The notes: generated by a model not told the origin, from the sequence alone. Shown: positions 23,601 through 36,555, counted from the stretch's first letter. The stretch: DNA of 64,000 nucleotides from Naganishia liquefaciens (GCA_013423385.1 BLZA01000019.1:1178001-1242000); one strand, 5' to 3'. Program-made: numbers and translations.

Positions 23601-24241
23601 TGGTGACCCTGCTCCGCAAAATGGGCAAGGACATCCCCATCGAGACCACTCAAGCGACGGACGGGCTCGAGGCTGTCGCTGCATTCGAACCATTCCAGCC
23701 GCATCTCGTGCTCACGGATGTTTCGATGCCCAACATGGACGGCATTGCAGCATCCACTGAAATGCGTAAAATCGAGCGTGAACGTCTTTGGGAGAGGTGC
23801 AAGATCTATGCGATCACGGGCTTGGGCAGTTCCGATCCGCGGCTGAAGGTGGCTGCGCTGCGAGACGATATCCTGGACGGGTGGATCGTCAAGGGCAAGG
23901 ATGGGTTGACGGGTATCAGGCAAATCGTCGAGGATTGCGATGCTCAGCGAAGATTGTCTTTTTACTCCGGGCCGAACGTCATGGAAGGAAGCGAAAGTAT
24001 GAAAGGTATTGATCCGCAAAGGAAAAAGTCATTGGTGGACGCGACCTTTCACAATGCAATGAAGGGTCTTTGGCCCGGCGCAAATACCGCACCTTGCCAA
24101 AACACAGCACCAGCAGCGCCATTGGACAGTATGATAGTGGAACAGCGTCATACGACATCCACAACGGACCGCGACAGGCGATCATCGACCTCGAGTAATT
24201 CGGGACACAAGCGACGGCTGTCGAGCGTTTCGATGGCGTGA
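20662..24241 (+). CDS. Hybrid histidine kinase with GAF domain (GAF-HisKA-HATPase-REC)
   Basis: Two-component sensor that autophosphorylates on His and relays to its own receiver, normally feeding a Ypd1-Ssk1/Skn7 phosphorelay. Three exons, 20662-22110, 22170-22960 and 23014-24241, join in frame to 1155 residues. Order: low-complexity N-terminus to about residue 140; GAF-like region about 165-350 (FSLFQNNVQVMMAVSG, SLCGHCVL); linker; HisKA with H-box SSISHELRTPLHG (His about 630); HATPase_c with N-box FNGITNAMK, G1 DTGPGID and G2 GAGLGLYI; receiver with VLIVEDND, phospho-acceptor Asp about 982 in LTDVSMPNMDG, and a Lys in IVKGKDG. No transmembrane segment is evident, so it is probably cytosolic, with the GAF part as the sensing module. 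The first in-frame ATG after the upstream region was chosen. Intron 1 has a textbook CTAAC branch site. Confidence 0.92.
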
Positions 24242-24631
24242 AGGTCCTTCCCGGTGTTGGAATTATCGCTGTGTCTTTCAACCAGGGAATGATAATATCG
24301 GGGGCGTTGTGGGTGATTGCTAGGTTATCGAGGGATATTGGTTCGTTGCTGTCGGATCACCTCATTGTAGCTATTATACTGTATCTTGGAGGGACACGGT
24401 GATGGATCGTAATTGTATCCCTAATAAATCTTGCGGTCAATGTTCTACACCCCCGGACGATTTGGATCCGCCAATCTCGCGCGTGAGCATCTCGGGAACA
24501 GTCGTCCGGAATAAATAGCCGAGCGAGCGGAGAAGGTGATCGAGGGTGACGAATTCCCTTCTCTAGTTAGTTGTTGACTCTGCCGGTCGTGAGGCAGCGC
24601 GGCTTGCTGGTCGTCTCCACTCATCCACGCC
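24242..24631. other. Intergenic region between the histidine kinase and CWH43
   Basis: About 390 bases in tandem orientation (+/+). No gene or repeat recognised; it likely holds the terminator of one gene and the promoter of the other. Confidence 0.4.
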
Positions 24632-27600
24632 ATGCCTTCTCCGCTCGCCCGTCTGCCGGCGGGCTACATCTATCACGCTCATTCTAGCCTCGCCTTCACG
24701 GCGTTCGCGGGCGCGTTCGGTATCGCATGTGCGCTGCATTATCGGCAGGTCGTCAAGAATGGGATTGCAGGGTAACGTCTCTTCTTTTCAAACCAAATCC
24801 ACTTTGAAGGGCCATTGATCTGTGATTGTGTTGTGTATAGATGGCCAGAGGAATGGATGCCCTCAGTCTCCGCTACGTATGTGTCGCTATTTCTCCCTCT
24901 TTACCTATCTCGACGTTAACAACCTGACAAAAGAATCGGCGACTGGGCACCTGAGAGGCCCTTCTTTCATATTCTCATTGCCCTTACCTCGGGTCCGCGC
25001 TTTCTGCTCATCCTCCTCCAATGGTTCGTCACGAGGAGGAAATTCAAAGAAGAGGGAATGAGGAAAAAGACGGATGATGATGCGATAAATGAGCGAGATA
25101 GGAGAGGGCTGAGCGGTGCGGATTGGGTTGCGCTCGTGGGTGTCGCGAGAACGTTCACGTGGTATGTCCTTCCCTTGCCTCCCTTACAGAATGCTAACGT
25201 ATCCTTAAGCGGCGGCTGGGTATACATCACCTCCACAGACCACCACGGTACGCTGCAACTTCTTTCTCCTATTCCGTACATCGCTGGAAAAGACCTCCTT
25301 TTCAGACTTCCATGACTTTGCGATGATTGCGTACCTGTTACTGACTATTCCTTGGATGTTCGGCACCATCGCCCTGACCTCTCGGACACAGGCGAAGACG
25401 CTCAAGTACCGGTAACGCGTCGCCTTTCCCTTTTCCCTCGTTCTAGAACTGACACCGCTCTCATCATAGGAAAACGATCGCTGCGCTCTTCTTCGGTACC
25501 ATCGTTCCCCTCATCACCTTCTTCATTCGGCACAAAGTTCACCGCATTCCCGGCGCATACAGTATCTACAGCATATTTGAATGGACGCTCGTCGTTGTTG
25601 ATGTTGCATTCGATGCCGTGGGCGCTGCGGACGTGACGAGATTACAGGTGAGTATTTTCAGGTGGATTCGGACCGCCAAAAGACCAGGGCTGATGGGAAA
25701 ATTAGATCCAGATTGTGTACCTCGATGGAGCGGATCCTCAACGGTCGACGGAAGGGTATGTAGCGTCTCGCGTTGTACCGTAATACCCCATAGCGTACTC
25801 AGAACCCCGCCTGAGAACAGGTCGAAGGTCCAGCCGAGGAATGTGTTCTCCGTAGGCGAAGCGTTGCGGCCCTACGTGCCCGATACGTCGGACCGGCGTA
25901 TGGTATTGCCGCTCGGGGAAGACGGCTACGGGGTGTCCGGAAATACAGACCGCGCCGGAACAGCAAGGAGGGCCACAGCGTTCGTCTGTGATGTATACCT
26001 TTGTGAGTTGGTGCGCAGTATTCGGTCTCATGAGAAATGACGGCTAACGCGCTGGGTGGGAAAGACGTGTGTTACTGGACAATCTTTACAGATCTCGCGC
26101 TGTCGTTGTTCTACTTCTCCGTCTGGGAACTCGGTACGCTCCCTGTCCTCGCATCTCTCGCTTTTCCTCAATCACTGATCCGGTTCTTCCTCTTCGCTTC
26201 CCCCGCATTAGCCCTCTCCGGCTCGGAGCTCGCTCTCCTCGCAACAATAACACCCTACATTCTCACCCATTCACGCGCCTCCCGGTTCGCCACTTCGCGC
26301 GTGGGGCAGACCGTCCTCCGCACTGTAGCGATCGCACTCGGGATGTGCGCGTATGCTTTGCCTGGACCTGCAAGCAGATTGATTGGCGTCAGCGTGGCAA
26401 ATGGCGCGTTGTGGATGGGGCTGAGTGGTGGCTTGATGCGGCTTGGTGGAAGCGTAGATTCAGAGGTAGAGGCGTTACGTGAGTTTTTGCCCTCCTTACG
26501 CTCAAAAATAAAAACTGACAGTGCTGGGTTGGCAGATCTCGTCATTGGAGTCCTAGTAACCGTCGTTCTGAAATTTGTCAACTACTCGATCAACCCGCTG
26601 TGGTGTATCGTCGATGCGGACTCCAATGGATGGAATAAGACTGGGCTCGCGTTGGCGTTGGCGGCGTGCCTCGAAAAGACGATGAGGCCGAATTCCTTGG
26701 AGCCGCAGCCGGAAGTGGCTCACGTATCAGAGACAATCAAGAAACAGGACCCAACACCATCAAAAGGAAACACCGCAGTTCCGTCCCGTGGGGGACTCAT
26801 CGCCTGCGGCTTTGGCAGCCTCATTTTTCTCCTCCAAACTTTCATCTCGGACGCCAGCACCATCGTCGCTTGGAACTGGTCTGGCTACCCCACGCGCGAT
26901 CAACCGACGTATATGACCCATGCGCCCATCGTGATCGCCGTTGCTGGATTGGCTGTCATCCAGCCGTTAGCATATGGGATATACCGGGATAGTTGCGGCG
27001 ATATTCGCGATCCCAGAATCAAGGCTCATATAAAGAAGCCGCAACGGCATACAGCATTCGGCGTCATCGCTTTCACTGCCTGCATTCTACTATGCAGCCG
27101 TACCGCCACATGGGGTCCAAATGTTTTCCCCTCAGAACTTTTGACAGAACGAAACGGCTTCATCGCCGGAAGCGTCGTTATCGCATACGTCCTTCAAGCC
27201 CTGCCACGATACTACCGCGCCGTCTCTGCACTTCAGTCACACAAGCTCTTTGGACACGCTATGCTGTTGCATGTCGTGTTGGATGTTCTATCAGTCGTTA
27301 CTGTAGCATATGCTTTCGTTCCAGGTGGTCAGCTGCTGCGCGAGCGGGGCGGGTTGGTCATCTGCGTCGCGATGCTTTTTGTTGTTCTAGGCGACTATCA
27401 ATTAGGAAAGCAGGCAACTAACGCCACAGAGAAGACACGGGACGTGAAAACCGCTTTTGCTCAGCGGTGTGGCGCAATTATGGTGGGAATCCTCGTTTTG
27501 TCGGCATGGGTTTTCGAATACCAGTTCGAACACGACATGATACCGAAAAAGTATCACCGTGTTTCCGCACCCGGACAGCCGGATGAGCTTTTCACCGCGG

Positions 27601-28820
27601 GAATATGGACGGTGAGTACCTAGGCAGTCCTCTGGGCGACTCATGCTGATCAAGCGTAATCCAGGTGCACTTTGGTGTCGACCTCGCTGGACGAGAATCG
27701 CAAAAGCGCCAACTCGAAGTTATCCGTGACCTTGATCTTGACGTCTTTGGCCTTCTCGAATCCGACCTTCACCGTTTCGTCTACGGCAACCGTGACATAA
27801 CCCGTATGCTTGTCGAGGAACTCGGGTACAATGTGGATCTGGGCCCAGGGCCGAACAAACACACGTGGGGTGCCGCGCTCCTGTCCCGGTATCCCATCCT
27901 GGAATCATATCATCTGCTGCTCCCGTCTCCGCACGGTGAGCTAGCACCCGCAATTCACGCCAAGCTCTTGATTGCCAACCAGACGATTAACGTCATCGTC
28001 AGTCATAATGGCCAAGAAGAGGATGCGCTGGATCGTCAGCTTCAGTCGGAGGCGCTGGCAGAAATCATGAGGGCAGCAGACCCGGAGCCTTTCGTGTTCT
28101 TGGGGTATGTGGTGACGAGTGTCGGCGCTCCCAGACCGGCACCGTATGAGATCATGTAAGTCGTTCTGTCATCAGCAGCGAGATCCATGACTTACGTATA
28201 CGTTTCATTTTCAGCATGTCCGGGGCTAGGGTCAGTTTCAATCTGACGGGTAGCACGAGAGTTCATTTGATTGCTGACTTCCTTGTTGCAGATGTGGGAT
28301 GTGGAAATCGAAGACACTGATCGATGGTCAGTCAGGTTCTAGTGCTTGGGTATACGAGCCACAATTCACTTGGCTCCACCGACTAGGTGCGAGTATATCG
28401 CTTTCCGTAACCTCTGGAGAGTAGGCTACGCAAGAGTGTCGCATGGTCACATCACGGACACGGAGATCCAGGCGAGTTTTCGGATCTGGTAGCTTGGCCA
28501 TTATGCCTGACAACTTTTCTCGCTATTCTTGCAGGCCGCAAAATTCATTGTCCCGTCCGTAAATACGCCGATAGACTACACCTCGAACGAACAGCTCTAT
28601 TTCCACACGTATGAGCATTCATTACCGGAAGGCTGGCGGTTCCCCCAAATGTTTAGAGGGAACGGGACAAGGTCAGTGCTGCCGATCGGAATGATGATTC
28701 AGATACTGATCCATCGACGATGGCAGAGGACACAGGTATCACGTCTTCGATGGGCCGCTTTCATACTGGCCCACGCCAGGATTCTGGAAAGGCTGGTTAA
28801 GAGAGCATGATCAACCATAG
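24632..28820 (+). CDS. CWH43: CWH43: Frag1/DRAM/Sfk1-type N-terminus fused to PGAP2IP-like membrane and EEP-like C-terminal domains
   Basis: Multi-pass ER/Golgi protein needed in yeast to put ceramide on GPI anchors. ATG 24632 ([20 protein letters not shown]) opens a Frag1/Sfk1-like part: [36 protein letters not shown], then [19 protein letters not shown]. Splicing across about 25980-26060 joins VCDVYL to [20 protein letters not shown] in frame, showing that the two halves are one gene. Ten or so hydrophobic helices follow to 27500, then an endonuclease/phosphatase-like domain: [69 protein letters not shown]. Small 3' exons give [30 protein letters not shown] and [17 protein letters not shown], ending REHDQP with TAG at 28818-28820. 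It lies wholly between the two repeat arms. Confidence 0.9.
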
Positions 28821-29399
28821 TTAAATGCTCGGTTTCTGACGGACAACATGTAATATGGGTAGAATTTGCGATCGATCTTACATTTCGAAACAGTGGTGGT
28901 CACGGAGGCCTAAGTCGTCGAAGGAAGACATTCCTGTATAAAGTAGACTCCGTTGGCCCTCGGGACGCTTTTGTTCAATGCGAAGATGTCTATGACTACT
29001 GACGTGGCGGCGGACAGCTATATGGCGGATTCCATCTCTTCCTCCTTACCCCACGCAAACTTTGCTTGGGAAGTCTCATCAGTTGTGTGCTTTCTGTTAC
29101 AAAGCGTGATTTGGTCCGATAGCTGGGTGTCAGAAGATCTTTATGGTTTTCTAGTTTTAGATTTGTGTAGCGCTTTTACAATGGTATATAGCCGTACACG
29201 TAATCGGGTTTGATATACTCTTTTCGTCACTGCGATATCTCCCATATCAAATACTAGGAGCCATAGTCATTCTGAGTAAATCAACTTCTCGACACCGTAA
29301 TAAGGAGTCCATCTTGTCCTGCGACCCGGGATTATATCAGGGTGGGAGACTGATGGGGTTGCGGGATCCGACATGGAAACATCGGATAATCGATAATCT
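28821..29399. other. Intergenic stretch before the right repeat arm
   Basis: About 580 bases, A/T-richer than the neighbours, with no recognisable gene. A frame open at 28953-29213 shows no features. Confidence 0.4.
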
Positions 29400-29581
29400 G
29401 CTTAGTGGCAACTTTCAAGCGACATTGCTATAATCGGATCATCGGACTTTCTTTTCGTGGTAGACAAAGCTGGTGTTAACAACGTGCATACGATTACATA
29501 GTTTCGCGCAGAATAAAGGTACATGGAACGAGATTCCAGCTCCCACAAGACCAGTCAAACTGTTCCGACGACTAAAGTCCT

Positions 29582-30928
29582 TCAACAGGCCGCAATGGCG
29601 ACCGCACGGGGCAGGAATCGGGAGTGCAAGCGTGTTGACACCGGAATCAACGAAGGCCTTGCACGCTTGGGCGCCACGGAAGTGGAACACGCTTGAGTGT
29701 CCGTGAAGGCTTCTCGGAAGGCGCGCTTGATGCCGTTTTCGTGTATCGGCTTTGCGATTCGAGGAACTCCAGTCAAATTCTTGGCTTGTACGTGCCTGGC
29801 AGACGACATTATATCCGTGTGACCGACTTTGACATCTGCGTTATCTTTGGCTCGAATGTCTCCCATGGACCTGATGATGGCCCTGGGCCGGGCGATTGCA
29901 CCGGAAACGGGTTTTGTTTCGGTAGCGTTCTCTAGTCTATGTTGCTGAGCGCGCCTTGTCATCACGGCATCGGCATTAGCCATGATCGCTTGCGTCGTTC
30001 GAGGGGCACGTCGAGCGAGGGGCATTTCCTGCGAGGGAGGCTTCGCTGTCCCTGTAGCTATGGCTGTTCTCTCTCCACGGACAGGAAGAGAAGCTTTAGC
30101 TGCGGATCCGGTACCTCCTGCTGATGGAGCAGCCTTGAATGCACTGGTTTCCGGAGACTTGACACCTGGTACCACTCGACCAGCTGTTGTTGATCGAGAG
30201 ACGACAGCAGATCGGGCTGCGATCTCGGTCCTCGGACGAGGATAGGGAGTTGATTTTCCTGGAAGCTGTAGTTCTTGCTTTCCAGCCTCGGCACTTCGAG
30301 TCTGTGTGGCGGTGACAGCCACAGAGGTAGTCGACGCTTGTTGTCGAGACTGTGCGTCCTTCCGAGCCATAGGTCGTTCGCGTGTCAATGGAAGACGCTC
30401 TTTGAGAGACTGAGTGCGAGCGGCCACGACGGTGCAGTCGCTAGGCGCGGGCTGCTTTGATGCGCCGACACGCTGAATGGCCCTTGTCGCGGAAGCTGAC
30501 GCAGCCCCGATGCCGCTCGGTTGAGCACCGGAAGCCTTTACGGCTCTAGCAGCATCGAGCGCGGACCTTGTGCAAGTGGTGTTCATGGCCAGAACCGTGG
30601 CCGGTTTGGCTTCCATCAGAGTCGCGGCAAGCTCCGCAGCTTGGCGAGCGACTTTTTCTTCTCGAGCGGTGAGATCCTTTTCCTTCGCTTCGAGTTTGGC
30701 GAAGGCACTCTCGAATTGGTCTTGCTTGAGTTGCAAATCGAGCTCACGCTGACCAAGGGTTGCCTCTGTAGAGGCTTGGACGTCCGCCAAGTAGGTCGTG
30801 ATTCGTTGCTGATGTTCAAGTTGTTCACGCAAAACATCGCACGCGGCTTCTCGCATTCGCAGGGATTCTTCGCGAGCATCGAGCGCGATGGCCCGGTCTT
30901 GGGTGGAGAGCTGCTCTTCTCGGAGCTG
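29582..30928 (-). pseudogene. Open frame downstream of the B2 stop: coiled-coil remainder and tail (right-arm copy)
   Basis: Counterpart of 11447-12793 and also open for about 448 codons after the shared TGA. The first ~235 residues after its internal ATG (30856) match the left copy; the rest carries scattered amino-acid changes (for example SPETSAFKAAPS against SPETSASKAAPS) but keeps the same length and ends VAIAAC, here with TGA instead of TAG. Use of the internal ATG is unproven. Confidence 0.5.
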
Positions 30929-32581
30929 TCACTCAAGAGCGTCGATTCGAGTTTTGCCTTGGGTGAACATGCCCTGATATTTTGCTGTTTGCTCGGCGAG
31001 CTGAGCTTGAAGTGTTTTGGCCAGCGTCTCGGCTTGCTTCAGGATGTGTGCCTGCTGTTCGTTCTCTTGTTCGAGACGTATCATATGCGATGCTCTGTTG
31101 GTTCAGTATGTAGAGTCAGGACGACAGTCGCATTCGAATGCATCCTCGAAGCTACACAAGCGACACTTACGATTCTCGTGCCGTATTCATGACGATTCCA
31201 AGCTGTACACCGGGGTGTGCAATCAGCTGATCAAGGTCGGGTCGCTTCGAAGCCTGTGAGTGGAGAAAGAGTCGTCAGTCAGAATGACAGTCAGCCAGAT
31301 GCCTCGAGCTAAGGTCCGCATGATCTGGACTCACATCCGCGAAAAGCAGGGCATCGACAAGATCGGCGAGAGAACGAGAGTAATGGGCCGGGATCGGAGC
31401 TGGTCGCTCGGTACGGATCTTGTGTTTGAGCGTGTTGTCGTCCGGATGATCGAATGCGTAGCTGATGGTGAGATGAAAGAAACACAGTCAGACATCGCGC
31501 ATGAGATTTGCGCCAATCCAGGGAATGACTCACTCGAGCGAGCACAGCTGGTACAGGATGCAGCCCAAAGCCCAGAGGTCGACTCTTTCGTCGTACAACG
31601 GTGTTTGGCCTTCCACCAACATCTCGGGTGCCATGTGGGTCAGAGTCTGAAAAGAAGGACCTCGGTTGATCAGCCCACGAGACACGACACAGAGGATGGC
31701 TTGGTCACTCACGCCGCAGAACGAGGTCGCCCACTCTTCCTCCTTGAGCTCTCGAGCCATGCCAAAGTCTCCGATCTTGGCAACGGTGAGATCCTCGTTG
31801 AAGAAGACTGTGATCCGAGGCGTTCAGTTTCCTAGCCGCTCAACCTATCAAGCACATGAAATCGACTCACTGTTGTCGGGCTTGAGGTCACGGTGGACGA
31901 TGATGCGCGTATCCGCGTTTGCACCGGTCCTGGATTCCGGCTGATGGCATGCCTGAAGGCCGAGAACCAGTTGGGAGAACCAGCTCCAGATGCTGTGTTC
32001 TTGGATGTGTTGATTCTGGATTCGATGGTCTTCGATGACGTCGTAAAGGTCGCCGCCTTTGCAGAGCTGCAGCAGGAGCACGCTGTGTCAGTCTTCTCCA
32101 GTCCAAACCGCTTCTCTCCCTCGCTCTCTCGGTCTCTCGCTCTCACCTCCATGCAAATCCAGTACGTATCGTTGTCCCAGCATGCCTTCTTGATGACACG
32201 GACAATGTTGGGATGATGGCCGACTGCTTGTTGCAGATCACTGATGGAACAGCAGAAAAGGAGAAGACGCCCGATCGCGTCAGTATCGGTTTCAGGTCGA
32301 ATCGAGTCGCCACCGTGCGCTTACACTTCTTTGCGGATGTCGGCTTTCCTGGATCCTGGTCTGCTAGACAGGTGGACTGCCTTGATGGCAACATGCTTAA
32401 GGCGGACAAGGTTGGAGGAGAATCAGCTGCATGTCAGGGAACGCCACCTGTCGTGCGAGCGCACCTTGTTGGTCGAGAGGTCGACGGCCTCGAAGACCTC
32501 CCCGTAGCCACCTTTTCCGAGCTTGCGAATCCACTTGACGCTGAGCCTCTGGGCGATTGCGTCGCTCGGTAGGTCCGCCAT
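30929..32581 (-). CDS. Serine/threonine protein kinase copy B2 (NEK/ULK-like), same TGA in coiled coil
   Basis: Right-arm copy of the B1 kinase, on the minus strand from ATG 32581 (MADLPSDAIAQRLSVKW) to TGA at 30931-30929. Kinase motifs are as in B1: LGKGGYGEVFEAV, VAIKAV, IVHRDLKPDN, IGDFGMA, HMAPEM. Only exon 1 and part of intron 1 differ from B1 (ETIAK against DAIAQ in the N-terminus); everything from mid-intron 1 onward lies in the identical core. It follows eIF2B-gamma in the same orientation with about 1.95 kb between them. Because the context here is continuous with an intact neighbour gene, this is probably the ancestral locus. About 350 residues to the stop. Confidence 0.75.
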
Positions 32582-33472
32582 GTTGACGAAAGTCGATCGG
32601 ATGTTGATCAAGAACGAATGTGTTTTGTGGTGTGGTGTTGTCTGGTGCTGAGAGTCTCGTACTCTCGTAGATACCAGCTCAGAGTGTGTGCTGTTGGACA
32701 CAAACGAGCGTAGGTCGTGGACGTGTGGTGTGAAACGAGTGGTACTTTGTGCTCTGCAGAGCTTGGCTGAGATAGACTCTGCGCTTTGCCGAGTATCGAG
32801 ACGTATGAGCGTATGCTGCAACGAATATGCAAGCAGTGACTGCAGTGTGAGCGCTCTCTCGAATCGCCACTGTCCTAGAGAGGAAGGGATTGTATCAACA
32901 GGCATTGTCCAGCCATCTCCCGCCAGTCCGTACCAGCCTCGCTCGCACAGCCTTGCGCCACCAGCTACCTCTGCTTCCTCTTACCTCAGAGTCGGTCGTT
33001 TCTCGGCACCAGTTGCGGACTTGCGATTCACATTTGTCTGTTCACTATACCGCCTGACGTAATACAAATTGCCGAGAGCTCGGTCCGCTCGGCACTGAAC
33101 TCGGTGCAACGGATTGCGGATAACGCATGCTTCGGATGATACTGCCTACTTATACTGATATGTACAGACTCTTCTGGTAATACTCAAAACCTCCTTCTCG
33201 TAGCTCTCAAAGCAGGGTCCGTGGAGGAAATCAATGTCCGACTCATCGTCGGTCGGCGTACATCGCTATTCACACATCTGTTTCGATATTTTCTCAACTA
33301 GCTAAACTAATACAGCAGCATGGGGATGCTTTCGCTGGCCTGATCTAATTTCCACAAGTTCGCGTGACCTTTGTCGCCAGCGGAGTGCCCATCAGGCGGT
33401 CCAGTGCACTCAGGAGCTTGCAGAGACACAAAGGTCGACATTCGGAGCACCCGAGTTGAAACGACTCTCCTG

Positions 33473-33482
33473 GTCACGTGAC
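33473..33482. promoter_or_regulatory. Perfect palindrome GTCACGTGAC upstream of kinase B2
   Basis: Partner of 8893-8902 in the other arm, in a stretch about 98 percent identical between arms. Candidate bHLH factor site; occupancy is inference. Confidence 0.35.
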
Positions 33483-34532
33483 AATAAGCCTTGAAGCGTG
33501 AAGCGTTCTCATTCCGGTTGAGTCCGGCGACAAGATCCAGCTGGCGTTTCAGGATGCCGGCTTTGGATCGCATTCGTCCTGACAAGCCAGGCGAGGGGTG
33601 TGGCAGCTGCAGACCAGCGGTGATACCTTCATTCACCGCTTCGCGAGGTGCTCTTCAGCATTTGAGCGATATTCACGGTCTAAAGGATCTCTTTTCCGGC
33701 TTACCTTGCTTTTTTTCTGCTTCAAAAGCCAATTTTATTTGAGAAATCAAGACCGGATTGATTTTGTTTCCGATTTATCGGGCGCTTCAACTACCGAGCT
33801 GACTACCGTTCGTAGCCATTTCTCAGCAACAATAAGATGTGGCAAGTACCAAAAGCATGACAAGACTTTAATGTTACGGCGACACAGTATCAACAGGGAC
33901 AGTTTCTGTGACAGAGGCGAGCCCAAACCAAGTCTGCTTAGCTCAGCTGGACGCTCAGACGTTGGCAGGGACGGGTGTACTGCTGAGGACAGTACAGCCA
34001 TGCGTGCGGAAGGGCACTCGCCTTGTGACTCATTCTCTCTCCGGTGGCAATTGGCTGACTGCTGGGGCGCGAGATGTCATTTTACGTGTTTGTAAGGAGA
34101 CTCGATTGGTGATACTGGAGATTTCATGTGGCAAGTGCGACGAGATTGAGATTGCTATACGGTCACGATCACCATTCGAGAGCCGAGCACCGAGATCTGC
34201 CATACATCGTTTCGGAGCGAGTTGTCGGCACGACGCGAAACGCCGGCTAAAGTCATGGCGATTGGGTGCGCTTTCCGGTTCCGGGGACGCTATAACGTAT
34301 ACGGCTCGGCGGTCCCGTTGCTGGACCGCCATCCACGGCTCCCACGAAGTGACACCGCGTCCTCCATATGAACAAAGAGAGCCGACTCCTTTTTCGCGGT
34401 TCGGCGGCGATACAAGAGCGTACCGGCCGATTAGCTTTCCCGCGGACTGCATTCTCGCCAACTCGCAATCGAGAAAAAAAGCATCCATGCAATGATCTAT
34501 ATGCCCTAGCTCAAGGCCCGCAAGCCCATGGC

Positions 34533-36513
34533 CTATGCCTCCTCTCCTGCCGTCAGCCGCTCTCCCTTCAAGTCGGCCCCGGTCTCCACCTCGTACTCTG
34601 CGCCCAACTCGCAATCCTTGATTTGCGCCTTTTCCCCGATCCGGACATTGTTGCATAATATCGAGTTTTCAATCTTGGCGCTAGAGGCGTAAAGGAGGGA
34701 TGGGGACGTTCAGCCTTGAGCTTGGGAGATGATGGGGATGGGAAGAATCGGACGTACCCATCAGCAATGACGACGTAATCCCATACGACGCAATTCGTCA
34801 ACTTGACATTCTTGCCCAACACGCAATGCCTTCCAATGATACATTTCTTGATATTCGTGCGCTCCCCAACGCGCGTCGAGGGCGCGAGCAACGTATCGGC
34901 CGATACTTGAGCCTTGGGGTCCACGTTCCCCACGGGTGCCGGCTTGGGCTCGGCGGCGGAACCGGTGGTGGACGTACCCGCCGGGTTACCGGGTGCGCTG
35001 GGCTGGTGGCGTGCCGGGAGGTTGGCTAGATTGGGCGGCATCGCGCGGAGGAACTGTCATGAGAAGGGTGAGGGTGTGAGCAGGTGGGTGCCTAAGACTC
35101 GTGTGAGGGCGGGATCGCATTACCTGACGACTAAGCTCCCAGTATCCCGCGACCGTATTCCCGCGCATCAACGGCGGCTCGATATCTTTACCCTCCGTCG
35201 CCTGCTGCTGCTGCTGCTGCGCACGTCCCTTTTGACCCTGTCCCGCGATCGCCACCGGCGGCTCCACCACAGGCCGCGTATACACCACCATCGCGCACCG
35301 CAACTCATCCCCTGGTGCAGGCCGCTGGTACCGCTTGCTCCGATGACGGGATTTCCCGCTGCCGCCGCCGCCGCCGCCGCCGTGGACGCCCGATGCGCCG
35401 CCACCCGAGAGGCTGTATTTGAAATCGACGAGCGTCTCGCCCGGGGTTTGTTTGCCGGGACTCGAGGGGCTCGTGGGGTTGGTGGATTCAAGGTAGTCGG
35501 GTTGGGAGGCGGGATCGGACGGGGAGAGGGAGAGAGAGGCGACGGTGGATTTTGCGAGGGCGGCAGCGAGGGGGTCGGGTGTGTGATTGAGGACTTTGGC
35601 CGGAGATCAGTGCCAGAAAGCGGCAAGAGAGCCTGGTGGTGGGACGCACTTGTATTCCATTTCTCGCGCACGCCATCTTGCCAACCGCCCTTGACGAGCC
35701 ACGGCACGAGGTTCTCCTTGATACTCTCGAGGTCGCGCGGGTCCTTGGTCATCATCAAGTCGAGGACGGCACGACGGAAGACGTAGACGTGGGCGTCCAT
35801 GAGGTTGGTCGTGAGGGATAGGGTTGGGGCGCTGCGGGTGGAATGAGCCGGGTCGCGGTGGGGAACGCGGACCGGCGCGGGGCGGCGCGGGAACGCACCG
35901 GTTAAGCAAGCTCATTCGAAGTTCAAGGTCATCTTCCAGTTCCTCGAGGGGCTGTACCATGAAAAGCTCTTGAGACTTCCTGTCGTACCCAACCAAAACG
36001 GATTCCGGCGCTATTTCGGGCGGCGTACGAGGATTCAGCAGGACGCTCTGAATGGCCACGCCGGGGAACATACCATCCGGATCCTTGAGCTCCACCTCGC
36101 TCTTTTCATACCACAAACTCGTCACCAAGCTTCCTGTCTGATTCCGATGCCTATTGAGGAGCTTGACGAGGGGCAAGGACGCCGGCGGGGAAATGTCGCA
36201 CGGTAAGACGACGAAATCGGAGCGGATCCAGTCGCGCCATCGACGGAGGATACGTGCCGTGCCAGAAGTTTCGGGCGTGGCCGGGTTGATCGCAATGTAG
36301 TCCGAGTCGTTCGAGTCTTCGGATGAGGAGGAAGCCGAGGAGACGTGGGAAGCGGCGCCGGCCGGGGGAGCCGCGACGGTGGTCGCGTCCGGGTCGGGTT
36401 TAGCTGACGGAGTGAGGGTTTCCATGTGTTCGCGTTCGTCCAGGCTGTGAACGCGGATTCGAAGACGGGTTGTCTCGCCCGGGTTTTTGCGTCCGTAGGG
36501 AGCAGGTGCAGAT

Positions 36514-36555
<42 letters not shown>

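Larger units (their letters stand above)
29400..34735 (-). repeat. Right arm of ~5.35 kb inverted repeat
   Basis: Reverse-complement partner of 7655-13040, read 34735 to 29400 in parallel with the left arm. The core 30139-32433 appears identical to 9942-12236. At the outer edge it overlaps the last intron and last exon of the intact eIF2B-gamma gene, so this arm sits in what looks like the original context. The inner edge (29400-29580) is the most diverged part, with indels amounting to about 65 bases. Confidence 0.93.

Noticed and set aside
25618-26040. A separate gene boundary inside CWH43 near 26.0 kb
   Set aside because: Splicing GTGAGT...AAAG across about 25999-26065 joins VCDVYL to YVCYWTIF in frame, as expected for a single CWH43 protein.
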